Assembly (NCBI GenBank): GCA_015227615.1
Contig: JAALGZ010000010.1
Span: 806,001-870,000 of the forward strand
Length of the DNA: 64,000 nt
Reading direction: 5' to 3'
Source of the DNA: Labyrinthula sp. Ha
Taxonomy: Eukaryota > Sar > Bigyra > Labyrinthulida > Labyrinthulaceae
Part shown: positions 26,990-38,543 of the stretch, piece by piece
Layout of the letters: every line of letters starts with the position of its first letter
Numbering within the stretch: the first letter of the stretch is position 1
The notes under the pieces: model-generated
Told to the model about the DNA's origin: nothing
The model's input: only the letters and a program-made list of their open reading frames with translations
Database searches by the model: none
Translations under genes and position numbers: made by a program

Positions 26990-28045
26990 CTACAAATTAG
27001 AAAAAAACTGTATTCCCAAAGATTCTTCAGACGTATTCCATACCTTTTCTTGATTTTCAGTATTCATAGTATTCTTTTCCCAGCCCTTGAGTACTTCTTT
27101 AGCCTTACTAATTATTTTAATAGGAGCACCATATGTTCTATATTCTGGTACATAAAAATCACCTCCATCTACATTTTCTCCAAAAGCAGCTTTGATCAGT
27201 GGAGTTGCTCCATCTTCAGGAGGTTGAAATTTTAACAAACCCAACTTTGCAAGTACAGTCATTCCACCTAGAAATACGCTTGTTGTCCAACCATAACTAT
27301 TATATGCTTCATGAGTACTTCTCAAGTTTCCAACTAAATCTGTATCACTAATTCCAGGTTCAGCAACTACACTTTTTATTTTTCCTTTTAATTTTGTTTC
27401 TTGAAGCTTTTTCTCTAATATCATAGCAAAAGCACTATTTGCTAATTTAGTTTGATGATAACGAAGAAAACATTGTATCATCCCATCTCCACCAAGTGTT
27501 TTTTCATCTGCTTTTCTGAAGTATTTTTCGTTGATTGACGGTCCTCTTCTTGCACCAGATGAATGCTGAACTATTCTCACTTCCTTGCCTTGATCTGCGG
27601 ACTTTATCAAAGAAGGAAGAACAAGGTGTGTCAGTAAGAAGTGACTCAAATGGTTGACTTGCATCTGAATATCAAATCCATCTTTAGTTCTTCTGTCTGG
27701 CATTGCCATAATACCTGCGTTATTTATCAATACATCCAATCCCTCAGTACACAAAGTATTTACTTGATCCGCAGCAGATCGAACTATTTCAAGAGACATT
27801 AAGTCACATTCTACAGGGATTAGCTCTGTTGAGCTTCCACTTTTTTCCTTTTCTTCGGTAAGTTCTTTTAAACTACGGTCCGCCCTTTCAGAATTCCTGT
27901 TTAAAAGGAGAACTTTCTTTGCATTTTTTCTTACAGCACATACTGCAGTGTAAAATCCTGTTCCTGAAGTTGTTCCTGTGATTGCTATAGTTTTTTCTTC
28001 AAGAGAAGGAATGGTCTTTAAGTATTCGGAGTACAAACTTTGCAT
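26990..28045 (-). CDS. Short-chain dehydrogenase/reductase (retinol dehydrogenase / WWOX-like)
   Basis: NAD(P)-dependent oxidoreductase of the classical-to-extended SDR fold, likely acting on a retinoid-, steroid- or other lipid-type alcohol/ketone; the substrate is not readable. I place the start at the ATG at 28043-28045 (product 351 residues). The frame remains open upstream but only with a non-ATG start and low-complexity Asn/Thr sequence, so that part is probably 5' UTR. Visible SDR features are the Rossmann motif TGTTSGTG near residue 22, the NNAG motif in VLINNAGIMA, an active-site Ser in QHSSGARRG and the catalytic pair YHQTK. A hydrophobic stretch (about 250-275, containing VFLGGMTVLAKLG) could associate with membrane, as in retinol dehydrogenases. 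The frame is intact. There is no neighbouring gene to suggest a pathway. Confidence 0.93.
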   Translation of the reverse strand: MQSLYSEYLKTIPSLEEKTIAITGTTSGTGFYTAVCAVRKNAKKVLLLNRNSERADRSLKELTEEKEKSGSSTELIPVECDLMSLEIVRSAADQVNTLCTEGLDVLINNAGIMAMPDRRTKDGFDIQMQVNHLSHFLLTHLVLPSLIKSADQGKEVRIVQHSSGARRGPSINEKYFRKADEKTLGGDGMIQCFLRYHQTKLANSAFAMILEKKLQETKLKGKIKSVVAEPGISDTDLVGNLRSTHEAYNSYGWTTSVFLGGMTVLAKLGLLKFQPPEDGATPLIKAAFGENVDGGDFYVPEYRTYGAPIKIISKAKEVLKGWEKNTMNTENQEKVWNTSEESLGIQFFSNL

Positions 28046-28153
28046 TCTTGTTTTGATCTTATTATTAATTTCAGTTGTAGTATTGGATGTATTGAATGAG
28101 ATCTCGAATCTCAGTCCTACCCAGTCTCGAAAGACATGAAAATTGCTTGACAA

Positions 28154-28883
28154 TAGTTTATTGGTTAAACTTAGAAGTAATTGGGAAAGAGTAATAACTT
28201 AACTTAAACACTAACATTGGTCTTGCAATGTTACTCCACCTAGTACATTTTTTCACAATATTTAATGTTATGGACACACCTTCTGCTGTTATGTGTTGTC
28301 TGGATTTGCTGGATTATCCTGGTATCTGCTTGATCAAAAGTTGGCCTTAGTTTAAAGTAGAGTTGATTTATTGACAGAATCTAGAGAACTGGTTGATTAG
28401 TTTGCTCAAATTGGTGTAATGTCGAGAAGAAGATGGAGATTTTCTCCAGAATAGGATGTTTTCTAAATTTTATTGAAATTAAATCACAAAAGGCGACATT
28501 GCAGATGGAAAGAAACTCAAGTAGTTCCCAGATCACGTGAAGGAAACAGTGGAGGTCCAAGGAATGCTACTAATAAAGGGTTGTTGTTCGGCCGCTTTTG
28601 AGATCCTATGGTTCTTGCGCATAATGGAAGGTAGTTTTCTGGAGAAAGGGCTCGCCTGTTTGATTCTTCAGAGCCATGGGGTAAATAGGTGGTGGGTATT
28701 CATTGGATTTTGATTGTGGATGTTGGTACGAATCTTCTTCTTCCTGTCTTTTCTCCTTTTTTTGGCAAATGCTAAGCTCTTTTTACTGAGCTGCTGTATC
28801 TTACTCTGCTCAATCCACGTTGGTTATAGGCGTGATGGGAAGGGGAGCGAGCTATGAGGAGCCATTGGGGTTGACAAGAATTA
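28154..28883. other. Intergenic sequence of higher GC content, probably old TE
   Basis: From about 28380 the base composition becomes less AT-rich than the flanks, similar to the LINE-containing stretch that follows. I could not identify a protein motif on either strand. Confidence 0.35.
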
Positions 28884-29082
28884 TCAATGGTTATTTAATA
28901 ATTGTTTGATTCTGATTATTAAAAAAGAGTTTTTGAGTATTGGTTTTCATCAAATGATTCTGATTATCAAATGATTAACAATAAACAACCAAAATGATTT
29001 GGGAATTACCAGAAGCAATAAATAAGAAAAATGTATGCCAAGTTTTTATTTAGAAATTACCAATAAATTAGATACGATCCCT
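28884..29082. mobile_element. Shorter, decayed relative of the 11609-12200 MITE
   Basis: About 200 bp that aligns by eye to the two ends of the 11609-12200 element but in opposite orientation and without its central 300 bp. One arm (about 28884-28990) matches the right end, including GATTCTGATTAT and TGATTATCAAATGATT blocks. The other arm (about 28990-29082) matches the left end, including a GGGAATTACCAGAA block and AATAAGAAAAAT. The terminal bases have diverged and no clear target duplication is visible, so this copy is older or was deleted internally. Ends are approximate. Confidence 0.55.
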
Positions 29083-29857
29083 TGCTGCGATTTCAGTGGA
29101 TCCGTCAGAAGTTCATTAGTCATTCAAGAGGTGTCAGGGTGGCGGCTGGTTATATTTTTGTGCTATTTCATATGTTAAGGTTAAGTTCAAGGATGTTGTT
29201 TGCAGGATTCTTGCATTTATCTTTTTCCCAGGGTCTTCTCAGTCATTGTACCAGGTTGTGTAGTTCATTACTTATGTTTAGAAGCTGACATTTAAATATA
29301 TGAGAGGGTTCAAGTTTCTGTACCTGATAGTGTTCATGTCATTTGTTATTACAGGATTTCATATTCCTGATGAAGTTTGGAGGGTTCATGGGATAGGAAG
29401 GAAGCCTTTTTGGAGCTCACCGGCAAGTAGGGAGAAGGTGGTGGGCAGGTCCCAGCTCGCCTAATGTATGGCAAAGGGTGTGTTGTGATTGATCTTCCTG
29501 CTGGTGAATTATTTGGATCTATTTTGTGCTCAGGAGCAGTTGGAGTATCACCTAACACTAAGATATTTTATGTTTCTTCGTAAAATATGGGTTTTGATCT
29601 TTTGGAATGGCTTAAATTTCTCGAAATATGTTATCCGAGGGGCTTTACTTTCTCATCGACGATATGTTCGATTGTGTTAGTGCATTTTTTCCTCCACTGT
29701 TTAACAAGCCCCAGAGTGTTACAGTCGCCTTTTTCAGTCCTGAACCTACTGGATTGGATGTTGTTTGCTACATTGTTGATCCTTCTTGAAATCAGGTTCA
29801 GTTTGGCGACAAGGTTGCTGTTTAGGTCCCGATTATCAATCTTTTAGAAGGAAACTG

Positions 29858-30144
29858 CTAAAAGATAGCTGTTATGAGGTTCAATCTTACGTTTTTATTT
29901 CTTGAAGCGGGTGCAAGAAAATACCTATATTTCCTTATTCTCTCTTTACAATCATCTACTTTTTGTTGCAAAGCTAGTGGCTCTAGACCAGCGCTATTGA
30001 ACTTGGTACCAAGATAAAGATAACCTTTTACAGGTTGAATTTCGTTCTCGCTTATCTGCACTGAGCTTGCCTCAGCTCTCCCATCTGGTGTTTCTCTTAA
30101 AATAATTTATTTTCAACTTTGACATTTCTAACAAATCTGATTTG
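29858..30144 (-). mobile_element. Decayed non-LTR (LINE-type) reverse-transcriptase fragment
   Basis: On the minus strand two adjoining frames, offset by a frameshift near 30090, read like the C-terminal part of a non-LTR reverse transcriptase. The first (30097-30120) has KLKINYFK, the 'gLkIN..KT' strand. The second has YLYLGTKFNSAG followed by a helical segment with Lys/Arg and Asn-Leu-Ile-Thr, corresponding to the 'fkYLG' motif and the helix after it. The catalytic YADD region expected further upstream is not recognisable and homology stops at 29858, so only a truncated, dead copy remains. Confidence 0.7.
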
Positions 30145-30165
30145 TGGTAGTTTGTATGGGTTGTC

Positions 30166-31544
30166 AAGAGGTGAAACCCCAATCAAAAAAGATAGAACTA
30201 TCAAAGATGTTGGACCAAATGAGGGTAATTTAATATTGAAAGTTTCATACTTTTGCCCTAAGACTCAACTAAACTTAAATAAATCTATCTATATTCTAAA
30301 AAATCTAACATATCAGTATTGTTCTGATAATTTAATACAATAGTGTAATCACTAGAGTTTCTTATCGCATCTTGATTCACGATAGCTAACGTTAATATCC
30401 CAATAATTTTCTTTAACGTTAAGCAGAATTTGATACTTAGCGTTAAACGGAATTAACGTAAAATTATATTCAATACGAAGTTAGTGTAAAGTAACGGGAG
30501 GTACCGGTATAATCTTGAGAAATCCGACAAACTCGAATTTTTCTCTTAGTTAAAGCCAATGCCAAACAAGTCCATAAAAAAACTCCTTGTGTGAACAAAA
30601 AAAGTGGCGCAAAGAAAAATGAAAGTAGTTTTCAAACATGAACAAAGAATAATTTGCTCGTCGAAGCTTCAAAACTAGCTGTCTTCTACTTGTTGGAGAT
30701 TTTGCTTTACTGAGCTGGCTGAGTACCTTATTTTATTCAGAGCAGAAACACTAAGATTGGGCTAAAGAAAAGACAACCGGCCAAGTACGCTAAGATGAAA
30801 TTAAATTTATTGCTCTTAAGTATAGTTCTAGATTTTTTTATGTTAAATTTTCTGAAAAAAGGTTTGAGCAAAGATACAAGCATATCCATATGAAGACTAT
30901 GCAAAATTCTTGCTGTGGCCAAGGTGTTACATCTATTTTCTCAGTTAAATTTTCACTCAGAGAATAGAATTAACTCTTAGTAAATAGTGAGAAAAGGTAT
31001 TTGGAATATTTCGCTATTGTTTAGGAGCTCATTTTGAGCTAAGATTGAGATAACTTCGAGGGTAAGGAGATCAGTCGTATGAAGATTTTAATATTAAAAA
31101 ATTTGCACATGATGTTGATTCTATATTACATCTACTTCTGAGTCAGTTTTTGCTTCGATTATATTCCTTTAGAGTAAGTTTATAAGTATAATATATTTTG
31201 GAGATATGATTTGGGAAAAAATATTAAATTCTCAAGTGATTTTGGAAACACCAAAAATTTTCGTGCATAACGAGATTTCCGTTAATTTTCGTAGAAATCA
31301 AGATTCCTTAAGGATAATTAACCGTTAATAACGTTAAGCAAATCTTGGAGATTGTTCTCCCGACATTTAACACTAAGGACGAGAAGAACATCCAATTCAT
31401 GGTATAAATAAAACGCGTAAGATATAAGGACAATTCGGCTAACGACCGGGGCTAAATCACTCTTGTTAAGAATAATACTACATCCTAAGCTGAATCCTAT
31501 GTCCTAGTCAAACAAATTAAAACTAAAGAATTATAACCAAAAAG
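30166..31544. other. Intergenic DNA upstream of the carboxypeptidase pseudogene
   Basis: No gene recognised. Several repeated GTTAACG- and TAACGTT-like hexamers occur at 30390-30500 and 31313-31340, without an organisation I can explain. The last 50 bases before 31545 form an A-rich leader like those of the intact genes. Confidence 0.4.
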
Positions 31545-33194
31545 ATGAAGAAAAGTTTATTAACTCTTTGTGGAGTTGTTGGCAGTGTATCCGCTGTTAG
31601 TGAATGAGTGAAAGATGTAAGAGGAAACTTAGGAAGCGACAAAGTACTAGAAGTTTCCCTTAATGGAGAAGGCCATAGATTCCTATCAAAGAATGGTTCA
31701 GGTCAACTTTAAGCTGATACCGATAGATCAACAACAACATTTAAAGTTGGCGAAGAAGAACTTGAATTATTTTCAAAGTTTGGACATGAATTTGAAGATA
31801 TGACGGAGGAGTTCATTCAACTTCATGAAGATAGATTCAATGGTTGGCACGAAGACTTTAGATTCTGTACTGAAAACGCAGCTTGTGCTAAGAGAAAAGC
31901 AGAAGATTTTTATGCTGAATATCAACCACTAGAAAGTTTATGGGAAAGAATGGAAGATATAGTTGAAGAATCTTGTATTGCTAAAATTGATTCGGTTGGT
32001 GAAAGTTATGAAAGAAGAGATCAAAAAACTATTGTTATTGAATATAAAGCAGGTAAAAAGAAGAAACCTTTAGTATTCTACTTTTGTAACATTCACGCAA
32101 GAGAATGGTTAACTCCAATGTATTGTATGCATATGGCAGAAACTCTATTAACAGGAGGAATATCAGGAGAACCTCATTACTTAACCGTAATTTATGACTT
32201 TACTATTCTAGTAAGTGCTAATCCTGATGGATATAAGTTTAGTTGGACTGATGATAACATGTGGAGAAAGACAAGGATGCCAAATAATGGTACTGATTGC
32301 GTAGGAACAGATCCAAACAGAAACTGGGGATATCGTTTTAAAGGACCTGGATCTTCAGCAGATCCTTGTTCGGAGACCTACCATGGTGTTGAACCTTTTG
32401 ATCAACCAGAAACCGGGAATATTGCTGCGTACATTTTGGAGAACAAAGAGAGACTGATCAATGTTAATGATGTACATGCACCAGTGTCTATGTGGTTGGT
32501 TCCATACTCTGTATATATAAATGCTCCTCCGGTTAAGGATTACGATCAAATGATGATATGCGCCGAAGCAGCTGTTGATGCAGTAGAAGAAGTAGGTGGA
32601 GTTAGATGGCAGTTTGGAGCTACAATGGAAATTAGTTACATTGCTGCTGGTGCAAGTATAGATTGGGTTTATAAAGAAGCATTAGTTTTATATTCTTATA
32701 TTCCTGAGTTAAGAGGACCTGAATTTCAACCAAACTCAACTAATATTATTCCAAGTAATGCTGAAGTATTTGCTGGAATGGAAGCATCTTTGAGGTGAAT
32801 TGCAGAGCAAGAATTAGGGTTGATTGTTCCGAATGAGATTGACGAGCCAATTCCACCTCCAACTAGTTATCCACAAATAATTTGCCATGATATGGTTCCA
32901 TCATTATTAACCTACGGAGATGGCTCACCTTCCCCTTGTAATGAACTGGAGGTATACTTTATTTATCCATGGATCGCTGAAAACTGTCCTATTACTTGTA
33001 ATTCTTGTCCTGACGGGCAGCCTGAATTGTATAATGCGACTTCGAAGACAAATCACTCTCATGTGCTGGATATACCAAATCCCAACAAGAAAAACATCCA
33101 TGGAAACTGAACTAGTCTGTTGGTTGTTGGTGTATCAACAGGAACTGTATTGGGGGTTCTTGGTATCTATAAATGGAGAAGTGTTCATGAATAA
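31545..33194 (+). pseudogene. Second M14 carboxypeptidase copy with four in-frame stop codons
   Basis: A paralogue of the 6917-8572 gene in opposite orientation, readable in one unbroken frame of 549 codons (the intact copy has 551) with roughly three-quarters or more amino-acid identity by eye in the catalytic domain. In-frame stops are at codon 21 (TGA, 31605-31607), codon 56 (TAA, 31710-31712), codon 418 (TGA, 32796-32798) and codon 522 (TGA, 33108-33110). No frameshift was found. The catalytic residues are all still present: HAREW, DPNRNW, the His of NDVHAP, DWVY and the Glu of PELRG. In the ShKT-like module one cysteine (equivalent to 472) is replaced, which also argues for relaxed constraint. 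The signal peptide and C-terminal membrane helix are both recognisable. Nonsense decay is the simplest reading; readthrough or a different use of these stops is discussed as a finding. Confidence 0.85.
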
Positions 33195-36100
33195 GTCTGT
33201 TAGTCAATACCATGCACGTGGAAATATTACTGGATTGGGGTAGTTTATACAGGTATTGGTTATTTATTTAAAATTAGAATAAATATTTGGATTTCTTTTG
33301 TGTCTTGTACTCTAATGAGTATTCCCCCCTTATCTTGTATTCAGTATAGTTTAATTGTACTTTATTCCGTGCAATAATACTTCAGGGAAGCAAAACATAA
33401 GATTTAAACTCCTGATTACTATTAGTTTTTATAGCTAAATACTTAAGTTTTTCTTAGTCCATAACAATGAGTTTTCCAGTTAGTAATACGTTGTTATAAT
33501 ACGTAAACAAAACATATTTGTATTGTTAGATATATAGTAGTAGAAATTAATAAAGAGTTCGTGATCTTAATATGAAAATAGTGCAAAATGAGCCTCAAAT
33601 TCATTTTTGCTCTGAAATGCAACTTTGGAAGTTATTAGTTTCTGTATTTATTTCGGTATATTTTTTTCTAGGAAGATTGCCTCCTTAGAACACTTATTAT
33701 CAATGTTGTGTTATTGCACTTCTACAGGACACATAAATACATAGAACCTCGCAATAGTCACTTCAATTTACTGTTTTTTTTCCAAAACGTTTATACTTTT
33801 CTACTTATAAAGTTTATATTCTATATTCTGAAGATGTTACAAGACTTGAGAGTCTTTTGTGCCGAATCAAGAATTAGCTTATATTTACAACTTTGAGAGC
33901 CTTGAAATCTTCAATAAAACGTTTACAAGGCACTAATGAACTTCCTGCCAGTTAAAAAAAGCGGATTTATGAGTACGAAGTTAAAAATTCATAACTAGAC
34001 ATGTCGTTTCAAGTTAACATGACGAACCAAACAAGTATTGGGTATATTTAGTCTACATTGTGCTGTACCGATGCATTCTAAGCCTTTTCGAGTGAGTCTT
34101 AACATTATGGTGAAAGTTATTTGCTAAATTGCTACAGTGCTCACATTTCTTGATATTTTGATAATATGACTTTTTATTTATATTTTTCAATTTTTCGCTA
34201 CTTTCCATTGATTTATGGAACTCGAATCCCATGCAGTTTTTACTTTTTACTCTGGTTTGGACTCAAACTCATATTTTTACTTCTGCATCCTTTTTGAGCA
34301 CCCTTTATAGTACCAGAAAATATCAGTTTTTTATTTTAGGAACTTTTGTTATGAATATGCATCTACTATCATTTTGCTAAAGCTATTAGTGAAAAGTCTA
34401 ATATGATGCTGTTGGAAGCAACAAAAAATAAGTCTTTGTTGTAGCCACATCTGAAGAAGACTCTGGGGACTTGAATGGATGATTGGTACAATAATATGTT
34501 AGGAGGGAATTTTCTCATACAGAATTATTATATTCCTATAAATAATTAGGTTGGATGGGATTTTGCGCTCAGTTGTTTGAATTAAGCAATCTAGGTAAAG
34601 TATACTAGTTTTAATATAAAATACCAACACAAAGGAGTACTTAACAATTCTGTGTTTCTCCAGTTCCAAGTTCAAAATATATCAACTATCTTAGAACAAT
34701 AAATTCAAGTTATAATGATAGTGAATATCTTGCAACAATCTCATGTATAAAGCAAAATAATAGAAATACAAAAGTTATTTTACATATACTTCCTAATGCA
34801 AATTTTTATTATGGTTAACTCAATGCGTTATTTTCTTCTTCCCATCAATATTTATAGAATAAAGTATACACAAGCTGTTATTACACAAGGGGAGCACCAT
34901 ATCTGAAAACTGCGAAATCTCTTCCATTAGTTGTCTGTAGTTTATTTTACTTCACCATGTAAATATTTAAGCTAAGTTGCATTAGTAGTTGAAGTTTCAA
35001 GGAATATATGGACCTTGGGCTTTATGCCTTGCATAAACATACTCAAATATTACTTGAGGTATTAGGATATACATGTATATGAATACATGTATCTGGAGAG
35101 TAATATCAAAGTACAAAAAAACAGCCATGACTTAAAATAGCAGGTAGGTTAATTACAGTTTGTATAAATTATCCTAAAAAGACATTACTGTTCTTCATAA
35201 AGTTGCAAGATCTACTAATTGGTTGTTCGACCAGATAAACAGTAGTCAAGTTGTTTAAGCTCATTATGGACTAAGGTAGAGGTCAAACTTCTAAAACATG
35301 TTAATGTTGTCTATTTGGTAACATTAATAGACTCCATGCTATTTGATCAAGAAGATATATCTATTCATGACTATCTAGCCATTACTCTGAGTGGCTGTTT
35401 TTCTTGCTATATATCGTTTTTGGTGATAAGTTGATGGCAAGGTATCGCTAAATATTAATCGATTGTATTTTTGGTGGATTCTGTAGATTTTAGCTACTCC
35501 CTTGACTTCCCAAGATCCATACATAGATCACAAACAAGACCAACAAGATTAAATACAGGATTATGATATCTCACCCAAATTGCAAAAGATTACATCTAGA
35601 GTTCTACCCTCAAAACACAACCAATCTCAGCACATTATGAGCTGAAATTCGTCAATTTACAATCACTTACAATATCAATTAATTTTCTTTTATGGCTCTG
35701 TACATTTCATTTTTTTCTTAGATATAGCAACTACAACCGAACCTTTGTTTAAGAATATTCCAAGATTCAAATAATAATCAAGAAGAGATCCCAATTAATC
35801 CACTTGTAGTTTTGTGTTAATATTTCTGTTTCCTTTTGCTGACTGACTAGGTATTTAACACTTTTTATTACTGCTAAGAGAAAATTTGTTTCTATAGATG
35901 CTCATGGGCAAAGGTTTTTGCACTTAATTGGGGAGAAATCGGGGTTTCGGTGGAGTATAACAATATATAATAGCTCCAGTAATACTTGATGATAGTGTAA
36001 AAGAGGGGTTTGTGTGATAGCTGTGATGTGTTGATGTGATCCTGAAGTAAATATTTGTACAAATATTAGATTTTCAAGAGTTCTAGAGGCTTGGTTGAAG

Positions 36101-38210
36101 AGTTTAATATTTATTTTTATCCTTTGCTCCTACAGATACATAATCAACTTTCCTGTATTTTTCTCGATGTAGTTAAAAACTACAGGTCTGATATTATTAG
36201 CTTTAGGGTCTTTTTTCTGTGCCCCTCGAATCCATATTGAGAGGTTAGGGTTATAAAGAGATCTTGACTATGCAACAAGTTTTATTCAATGATATCACTT
36301 CAGGGATTTTTCAGGTTCCACAATTGATATTAAGGGCTCAAGCTAATCAGTAGTGTTGTTTTTAACAGGTACAACTAACACTTTTATTTACATGATTTGG
36401 TCTTAGGATTGGATTAATTTTGCTTAAGGAATTGCCTACCTTTATATTATTGAAGCTGAATTTTTTTCAGCAGTTACATCTACGACAATAGTTTTACTTA
36501 GATATGCAAAGCATTTAGTTAAATAAATTTGTCGAAGTGTGGGTTTTAGCTAAAGTTCTATATGAAATAAGCCCATGATATTTTGTCGTGTCATTCTTAT
36601 CTATGCTTTAGGTTCTTTTGATTTCAATTTTCTTATTTCCAGGTCCTATAAACCAATAGACATGAATTTTGCAGCCATGAATAGTCCATATTGGCTCTGC
36701 GGCTTTTGTAGATAATGTCTTGCTCCATTTTAATCACTTATACAACAGATAAGTTTCCATCCCTTTCTTAGAATCACATTACTAAGGAGTATGTTTTGTT
36801 CGTACTTAGTTTTCACAATCAAACTTTTGATAATTTCTTTAACTGCCTTGACGTAATCTGCAGTTACCTGGCATTTTGTGGATAAAACTTGCATTAATTA
36901 GAAATATCTAATAAATTTCCAAATATAAATTGATTTTTTACAAAAATCATCTGCATTCTTAAGACCCGTGTAGAATAAGATCCTAAATTATGATGAGTAT
37001 AGTTAATCTTAACGGCTAACCTTTAAGAACACCTTAAGTGATATTTTTTTATTTTTAATTCTGAATTGGCTTTATCTGAGAAATTCAATAGTTGTAAAAA
37101 TACATCATAATCTTAATAAAATCCGAAGGGCGACCACGTTAATGCTAATAAACTTTGCGGGTCGGTAGCTAAAACTATCAACAGGTTTTGGGTATACAAT
37201 GAATGAACATAATGACTTCTTTTATCATTGTCATATCTTAGAAACTTATAATATAATATTCATTTCAGGTATTTCATCTTCTTTCCAATACCAAGAATGG
37301 CAATTTTGTATTACTTTCTGAAGTTGAATCTCCACATATCGGGTAATGAACCTTCCCAAGAATTTGTAAGAAGTGTCTGAAGGGGATATGAACCAATAAA
37401 CGCTAGGATCCTGTGAGTCAACTTCGGTTAGATAATAGGTATACTATTTGAGGATAAATCTAAAGATAACTACAGTTTAAGTCATGAATCACATAGAATG
37501 ATTTCCAGGGGTAGTTGCATATTATATTCTCTTACTATATCTATATATTTCCACTTGGTTTATTTTATTTTCTTAAAGTGAATTCCAGGTATATATATAT
37601 ACATTCAGGTTTACAAAAGTTGAACGAGTGGTTTAAGACTAGGTTTATTTATTCTCTGTTATTCCCGTCATATCTTGTTTATTACTTAGATTTTGTTCAT
37701 AAGCTTCCTTGTCTTAATATGGTTAACAAATGTTTATACTCCTCTCTCTAGGCCAATATTTTTATCATCAAATGATTTTTTATATTTTTTCATTGATATA
37801 TAACTACAATTTCCAATGTTTCCAACATTATACTGATGTTATTTCATCTGGTTAGAGGTATATGTCGATTATTTTAGATTGGTTCAATGGCGGTTGCCTA
37901 ATAAAGAATTGCTTTATATAAATTTGTTCAAATCTTTTAATTTTCTCAAAAAATGAGCCTTAAATATATATGTATTTATGTTTAAGATATTTCGAATTGA
38001 ATTAAATCATTAAGCATGTTTTTTAGCGAGTTTCACAACCTAGTGATGTGGTGATACTTTTATTTCTAAACTTACTGTAGGCTTTGAAATAATTATTATT
38101 TATTGGACCAAATTTGTTTTTAATGATGTTCTTAACTAGGTAACTTTTCCTTGCGTTCATAATTTTTTGAATCAAAATATATGTTATTCCTTTGAGTAAT
38201 AGTTTTTTTC
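33195..38210. other. Gene-poor AT-rich intergenic DNA
   Basis: About 5 kb with no frame above chance length and no recognisable motif. Short frames at 33708-33896 and 37515-37751 are Ile/Tyr/Phe-rich as expected from translated AT-rich noncoding DNA. Confidence 0.55.
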
Positions 38211-38212
38211 TT

Positions 38213-38229
38213 GGGGTGGGGGGGGGGGG
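38213..38229 (+). repeat. G-run
   Basis: GGGG, one T, then 12 consecutive G residues, in otherwise very AT-rich sequence and about 105 bp before the (TATC)n array. Such a run can form a G-quadruplex in single-stranded DNA or RNA, though it may simply be a homopolymer that expanded by slippage. Confidence 0.8.
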
Positions 38230-38334
38230 TAAGTTTGCAATACCCCATTTAATTTATTCCTTATTTAGATAGTATCTTATGCAAGGTTCAAAACTCTGTA
38301 TAATTTTTAACATATGGGTAAGTAACTATTTTCT

Positions 38335-38543
<209 letters not shown>

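Noticed and set aside
28046-28153. Upstream extension of the dehydrogenase by 36 residues
   Set aside because: It depends on a non-ATG start and encodes Asn/Thr-rich low-complexity sequence; the ATG at 28043-28045 directly precedes the conserved domain.
36940-36960. Minus-strand Asn-Ala-Asp-Asp-Phe, like an RT catalytic motif
   Set aside because: No other RT motif around it; four-residue match in isolation is expected by chance.
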